From positions 1-55,805 of the forward strand of contig CALLAW010000016.1 in NCBI GenBank assembly GCA_938001865.1: a DNA stretch of 55,805 bases, given 5' to 3'. This DNA is from an uncultured Saprospiraceae bacterium (lineage in GTDB: Bacteria > Bacteroidota > Bacteroidia > Chitinophagales > Saprospiraceae). Positions 51,825 to 55,805 of this stretch are shown here, piece after piece; position 1 is the stretch's first letter; every line of letters begins with the position of its first letter. A program made the position numbers and the translations under genes. The notes beneath the pieces are model-generated. The model was not told the DNA's origin, made no database searches, and saw nothing but the letters and a program-made list of their open reading frames with translations.

Positions 51825-51829
51825 ATACC

Positions 51830-52501
51830 ATGTCACATATCGTAGCACCTTCGTTATTAGCCGCCGACTTTCTCAACCTTGAGAGAGACGTCTCATTAGT
51901 CAATCAAAGTGAGGCAGATTGGCTCCACTTTGATGTCATGGACGGCGTATTTGTTCCTAATATTTCATTTGGGCAACCGATCCTCAAGCCAGTCGCTAAG
52001 CACTGTGCTAAGGTCGTTGACGTCCACTTGATGATAGAGAGACCAGAGCTCTATGTCGAGGAGTTTGTAGAGTTGGGAGCTGACTATGTCTCTTTCCATA
52101 TAGAAGCAACTCGCCATGTCCATAGGACGATCCAACTCATCAAGGGAGCAGGAGGGAAGGCCGGATTGGCACTCAATCCTCATACGGCAGTCGAGTCAGC
52201 ATTTGATGTCTTAGAAGATCTAGACCTTGTCGTCTTGATGTCAGTTAACCCAGGTTTCGGTGGACAGAAGTTCATCTATCGTACTCTACATAAGATTGCT
52301 GCGTTAAAGGATGAGATCACTACACGTAACCTAGACGTACACATCCAAGTAGATGGAGGTGTCGGTCTGCACAATGCAGAGAAGATACTGCAAGCTGGAG
52401 CTAATGTGTTAGTAGCGGGTTCGGCGGTCTTCAAGTCTGATGATCCAACAGACACCATTTCACGATTGAAAAATGTAGGCATTGAAAATTTACACTTCTA
52501 G
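51830..52501 (+). CDS. rpe: Ribulose-phosphate 3-epimerase
   Basis: Rpe interconverts ribulose-5-phosphate and xylulose-5-phosphate in the pentose phosphate pathway. Motifs in order: VAPSLLAADF at the start, HFDVMDGVFVPNISFG with metal ligands, VDVHLMI, LMSVNPGFGGQKF and VDGGV with the second catalytic Asp, then VAGSAVF. The frame is open nine codons upstream, but the ATG at 51830 (MSHIVAPSLL, 223 residues) is the family start and is preceded by the -7 element. The TonB receptor gene overlaps its end by 20 bp. Confidence 0.96.
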   Translation: MSHIVAPSLLAADFLNLERDVSLVNQSEADWLHFDVMDGVFVPNISFGQPILKPVAKHCAKVVDVHLMIERPELYVEEFVELGADYVSFHIEATRHVHRTIQLIKGAGGKAGLALNPHTAVESAFDVLEDLDLVVLMSVNPGFGGQKFIYRTLHKIAALKDEITTRNLDVHIQVDGGVGLHNAEKILQAGANVLVAGSAVFKSDDPTDTISRLKNVGIENLHF

Positions 52502-55013
52502 ATTACTCAGTACTGTTGCACTCTTATTACTCTTGGTAAATGGATTGCTCGGTCAGACGACTACAGTCCAAGGAACTGTCACTGATATTGATACTGATGA
52601 GTCAATCGACTTCGTCACTGTCTATGAGAAGGGGACTAGTAATGCTGTAGAGACGAATGTCAATGGATATTATACCATCGACATCAGTGTAGATGGTAGC
52701 CATACACTTGTGTTCAGTAGGATCGGTTACACAGATACAGAGGTCATAGTGAGGAATGTTGCTGTTGGTCGTACACGAATCATCAATGCTGCCATCGTAC
52801 CGCAGACCTCAGATGTAGAGATCGTCATCAGGGACTCTCGGATCGAAGATCTCGGTGTAGTCACAGAGACGATGGAAGAGCTCAAAAAACTCCCTACCTC
52901 TACAGGTAACTTGGAGAGTGTACTTCCACATATCGCCTTAGGGGCATCAGGAGGTAATGGAGGAGAGCTCAGTAGTCAGTACAATGTCAGAGGGGGTAAT
53001 TATGACGAAAACCTCATCTATGTCAATGACTTCGAAATATTCAGACCGCAACTCATCAGATCTGGACAGCAAGAAGGGTTGACATTTGCTAATATTGATT
53101 TGATCAGAGACTTGTCTTTTTCTTCGGGCGGGTTTGAGGCTAAGTACGGAGATAAGATGAGTAGTGTACTCGATGTGAGATACAAACGACCTGAAAAATT
53201 TGGAGGATCAGCATCAGCCAGTCTGCTTGGTGGTTCGGCACATCTAGAGGGCAAGTCCGACATCTTTGGCAAAGACCATCCTCTGAGGATACTCGTGGGT
53301 GCTAGATATAAGACCACTCAGTACTTGCTCAACTCTCTTGATGTACAGGGAGAGTATACACCACAATTTTTTGATGGACAGGCATATCTTACCTATGATT
53401 TGAACCAGAATTGGCAGCTCGCCGCTATTGGCAATTACAATACGAGTGCTTATAACTTTGTTCCACTTTCTAGTAGTACGGGAGTTGGTTTGATTGGGTT
53501 TGCGCTTAATCTCTCAACCGTCTTCGAAGGGAGTGAGAGAGATGCATTCATCAATGGGATGGGAGGAGTATCTCTGACTTATCTTCCCAATCGTGCAAAG
53601 AATCCACTCTATCTCAAGTTTTTAGCATCAGCGTATACATCAGAAGAGTCAGAGACATTTGATATCCTAGGGTTCTATCGACTAGCTCAGGTAGAGACAG
53701 ATCTCTCAAGTGATACACAAGACGAACTGGCAGTACTTGGTGTAGGGACGCAGCATAAGTATGCGAGGAATTATCTCCAGAGTCAAATCTACAATATCCA
53801 ACATAAGGGTGGATATGAATATCAAATCAACGGATCTGACGAAAATACTCACTTCCTCCAGTGGAGTGTCAAGAGCCAAGTGGAGAATATAGCTGACGAA
53901 CTCGTCGAATGGGAGAGGATAGACTCTGCCGGCTACAGCTTACCATTTAGCCAGTCTCAGGTACTGTTAGCTAATACTATCTTTACAGAAAATGAGATTC
54001 AAACTTTCCGCTCGACGGCATATCTCCAGGATACCTATACAAGGGTAACACCAGACGTCTCAGAACTTAGAGTTACACTTGGTACCAGATTGTCTCATTG
54101 GACGTATAACAATGAGTTTTTGGTCAGCCCGAGATTCCAGATACTCTACAAACCACTCAAGGCGAAGGCCGATATTGCTTATAAAGTTGCTGGAGGCGTA
54201 TATTACCAGCCACCATTCTATAGAGAGCTCAGATATGCTGATGGGAGCCTCAATCCTGGCAATATAAGTGCTCAGCGGTCCTTACACTTAGTCACAGGAC
54301 TCTCACTCAATTTTCCTTGGTTGAGGATAAGTGATCAGCCATTTAAGTTCATTGCAGAAGCCTACTACAAGAAATTAGATAATCTCATCTCATACGATAT
54401 CGATAATGTGAAGATTAGATATAGTGGTGAGAATGATGCCAGTGGATATGTGCTTGGATTGGATATGAGAGTTAACGGAGAGTTTGTACCAGGAGCAGAG
54501 AGTTGGATAAATGTCTCGATACTCTCAGCAAGAGAGAGTCTAGATGGAGTACAACATCTGATCAGAGAGGTAGGTAGCACCGTAGACAGAGAACTCAAGA
54601 GTGTGCCTCGTCCTACTGATCGCAGAGTCAATGTATCGATGTTCTTCCAAGATTACCTTCCGGGAAATGAAAGGTTCAAGGTGCAGACTAATCTTAATAT
54701 CGGTAGTGGTCTGCCATTTGGTCTCAATGGAAGTAATACAATTTATCGCAATACATTTAGATATAAGCTTTACCATCGTGTAGATATGGGATTCACTTAC
54801 TCACTCTGGGACGAAAGCTTGAGGGATAAGAAGCCTGATCACTGGCTGAGAAGTACCACTAACTCCTCTATCAGTCTGGATGTCTTCAACCTGATGAATG
54901 TAAGGAATGTAGCAACTAACACTTGGATCAAGACGATCTACAATACACAATATGCGATCCCTAACTTCCTTACTGGACGAAGGTTAAGTTTGAGGTTGAG
55001 GGTGGAGTTTTAG
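52482..55013 (+). CDS. TonB-dependent receptor with CarboxypepD_reg-like domain
   Basis: A signal peptide (1-24, ending LLGQ) precedes a carboxypeptidase-regulatory-like beta domain (about 27-110, VQGTVTDIDTDESIDFVTVYE), the plug (about 120-240, including QYNVRGGNYDENLIYVNDFEI) and a 22-stranded barrel ending in SLRLRVEF. These outer-membrane receptors import large or scarce substrates using TonB energy. No SusD partner is adjacent, so it is not a Sus-type glycan pair; the substrate is unknown. The start is the TTG at 52482, the only standard start before the signal peptide, overlapping rpe by 20 bp, so the genes are coupled. Confidence 0.9.
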   Translation: MKIYTSRLLSTVALLLLLVNGLLGQTTTVQGTVTDIDTDESIDFVTVYEKGTSNAVETNVNGYYTIDISVDGSHTLVFSRIGYTDTEVIVRNVAVGRTRIINAAIVPQTSDVEIVIRDSRIEDLGVVTETMEELKKLPTSTGNLESVLPHIALGASGGNGGELSSQYNVRGGNYDENLIYVNDFEIFRPQLIRSGQQEGLTFANIDLIRDLSFSSGGFEAKYGDKMSSVLDVRYKRPEKFGGSASASLLGGSAHLEGKSDIFGKDHPLRILVGARYKTTQYLLNSLDVQGEYTPQFFDGQAYLTYDLNQNWQLAAIGNYNTSAYNFVPLSSSTGVGLIGFALNLSTVFEGSERDAFINGMGGVSLTYLPNRAKNPLYLKFLASAYTSEESETFDILGFYRLAQVETDLSSDTQDELAVLGVGTQHKYARNYLQSQIYNIQHKGGYEYQINGSDENTHFLQWSVKSQVENIADELVEWERIDSAGYSLPFSQSQVLLANTIFTENEIQTFRSTAYLQDTYTRVTPDVSELRVTLGTRLSHWTYNNEFLVSPRFQILYKPLKAKADIAYKVAGGVYYQPPFYRELRYADGSLNPGNISAQRSLHLVTGLSLNFPWLRISDQPFKFIAEAYYKKLDNLISYDIDNVKIRYSGENDASGYVLGLDMRVNGEFVPGAESWINVSILSARESLDGVQHLIREVGSTVDRELKSVPRPTDRRVNVSMFFQDYLPGNERFKVQTNLNIGSGLPFGLNGSNTIYRNTFRYKLYHRVDMGFTYSLWDESLRDKKPDHWLRSTTNSSISLDVFNLMNVRNVATNTWIKTIYNTQYAIPNFLTGRRLSLRLRVEF

Positions 55014-55070
55014 TTAGATACACTTTGAATGTAAATTAGAGTTTTGCGTCTTATTAGATGACTAATATTG

Positions 55071-55179
55071 CTTTTTCATTTTTTTCTTGGATAAAAAAAC
55101 GAAACAAAAAAATCAAGCAAATGAAACTCCTTCCAGTCGAACAGTAATTTGGCATCCTCTCCGCCACCGTAATTGATTT
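55071..55179 (+). repeat. Composite intergenic repeat, family B copy 1
   Basis: The copy begins CTTTTTCATTTTTTTCTTGG and runs through the A/T-rich segment, the hairpin (CAAAT/ATTTG outer arms) and the tail CTCTCCGCCACC, then a spacer begins. It shares about 95 bp of core with the family A repeats at 26.8-27.1 kb. It sits about 60 bases after the TonB receptor stop. Confidence 0.85.
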
Positions 55180-55279
55180 AATTTTGGGCAATTGATTGGC
55201 ATCTATGGGTTATGCTTCTTATCAGGGAGATGCGATATTTGACTCTGTCATTGAGACTTAGAGTAGATGGCTAATCTTG

Positions 55280-55377
55280 CTTTTTCATTTTTTTCTTGGA
55301 TAAAAAAACGAAACAAAAAAATCAAGCCAAATGAAACTCCTTCCAGTCGAACAGTAATTTGGCATCCTCTCCGCCAC
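55280..55377 (+). repeat. Composite intergenic repeat, family B copy 2
   Basis: Core of the second unit, 209 bases after copy 1. Here the outer hairpin arms GCCAAAT/ATTTGGC pair perfectly (7 bp) and the inner arms are TTC/GAA. The spacer that follows copies 1 and 2 (GATTGG(C/T)ATCTATGGGTTATGCTTC...) is also repeated, so the whole unit of about 210 bp is tandem. Confidence 0.9.
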
Positions 55378-55489
55378 CGTAATCGACTTAATTTTGGGAA
55401 TATGATTGGTATCTATGGGTTATGCTTCTTATGAGGAAGATGCGATATTTGACTCTGTCATTGAGACTTAGAGTAGTTGGCTAATCTTG

Positions 55490-55586
55490 CTTTTTCATTT
55501 TTTTCTTGGATAAAAAAACGAAACAAAAAATCAAGCCAAATGAAACTCCTTCTAGTCGAACAGTAATTTGGCATCCTCTCCGCCAC
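55490..55586 (+). repeat. Composite intergenic repeat, family B copy 3
   Basis: Third core, 210 bases after copy 2, with one fewer A in the A-run and a C-to-T change in the hairpin loop. The following spacer stops matching after TTGGTATCTA at about 55624. Confidence 0.88.
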
Positions 55587-55624
55587 CGTAATCGACTAAA
55601 TTTTGGGAATATGATTGGTATCTA

Positions 55625-55805
55625 ATTCATCACTATGAATGTGGTGATGGGGTGATGGGGTGATTATTAAAGTGGTAAGCCGATGCTTAATAACTATTAT
55701 AAGAGTTGAATTATAGATAGTTACCCAATAGGCATAGCGTGGAATGAAAGTTGCATACCTTTGAGAGAGGAATCATTCTCATCCAAGAGGCACCCCAATG
55801 TTGTA
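55625..55805. other. End of window: short tandem repeat and a possible promoter
   Basis: GGTGATGGG-type units of about 9 bases repeat near 55640-55662. A perfect -7 element TACCTTTG is at 55756-55763 on the plus strand, and may serve a gene beyond the window. No gene is recognised. Confidence 0.35.

Noticed and set aside
51557-51829. A further small gene between the Cys-rich leader ORF and rpe
   Set aside because: No open frame longer than a few codons with start and context was seen; the region is A/T-rich and better explained as promoters for the leader (minus) and rpe (plus).

Overview
The window comes from a bacterium of the phylum Bacteroidota, probably from the Saprospiria/Chitinophagia side, although the class is inferred only from overall protein character. 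Evidence for the phylum: a short primary sigma factor of about 290 residues, promoters with the TAnnTTTG -7 element and no Shine-Dalgarno sequences, type IX secretion sorting domains of both kinds (CHU_C/type B and type A 'Por' tails), a lipoprotein Omp85 (TamL), a TonB-dependent receptor with a carboxypeptidase-regulatory N-terminus, and a CxxC-less Mrp. Almost everything is chromosomal housekeeping. No tRNA, rRNA, IS element, phage or CRISPR array is visible.

Layout. 0.1-12 kb: ychF and a membrane-anchored nuclease, a DUF1704 metallopeptidase, a giant alpha-2-macroglobulin without a thioester, a DUF697-SHOCT protein and an EamA permease. 12-20 kb, minus strand: an outer-membrane protein/lipoprotein pair, a MoxR-like AAA ATPase, YigZ, an M50B-like protein, a class V aminotransferase and glmM. 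20-26.6 kb: a START-like protein, rpoD followed tightly by a C-terminal processing protease, the Sua5/TsaC enzyme, a T9SS-exported PKD protein and rplS. 26.7-27.3 kb: a composite repeat locus. 27.3-32.5 kb: ppk1, a methyltransferase, an unrecognised protein and an HsdR_N-type nuclease-fold protein. 32.5-38.1 kb: a five-gene unit pairing two coiled-coil proteins (one PspA-like with membrane helices) with an ABC transporter whose substrate-binding domain is fused to an OmpA-like peptidoglycan-binding domain. 38.2-46.8 kb: mrp, a NifU-like scaffold, pyrF, a MarR regulator, a thioredoxin, a TGA-interrupted gene, trmH, tamL, murI and yggS. 47-55 kb: a T9SS thermolysin-like protease, an ATP-grasp ligase behind what looks like a polycysteine leader-peptide attenuator, rpe and a TonB receptor. 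55.0-55.6 kb: a second repeat array related to the first.

Main points for a second look. (1) A 26-codon minus-strand ORF with four consecutive Cys codons lies upstream of a perfect 14-bp stem plus U-tract, which in turn lies just before the ATP-grasp start; this fits cysteine-responsive transcription attenuation. (2) The PspA-like/ABC/OmpA-fusion unit may be an undescribed envelope system. (3) Five unrelated genes share the exact arrangement TAnnTTTG-N5-ATG, which implies leaderless or nearly leaderless mRNAs. (4) Two genes (the S41 protease and tamL) have N-termini that can only begin at ATT. (5) Two distant repeat arrays share a core of about 95 bp whose hairpin arms differ by compensating substitutions. 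All of this was read by eye; no database search or folding calculation was run.
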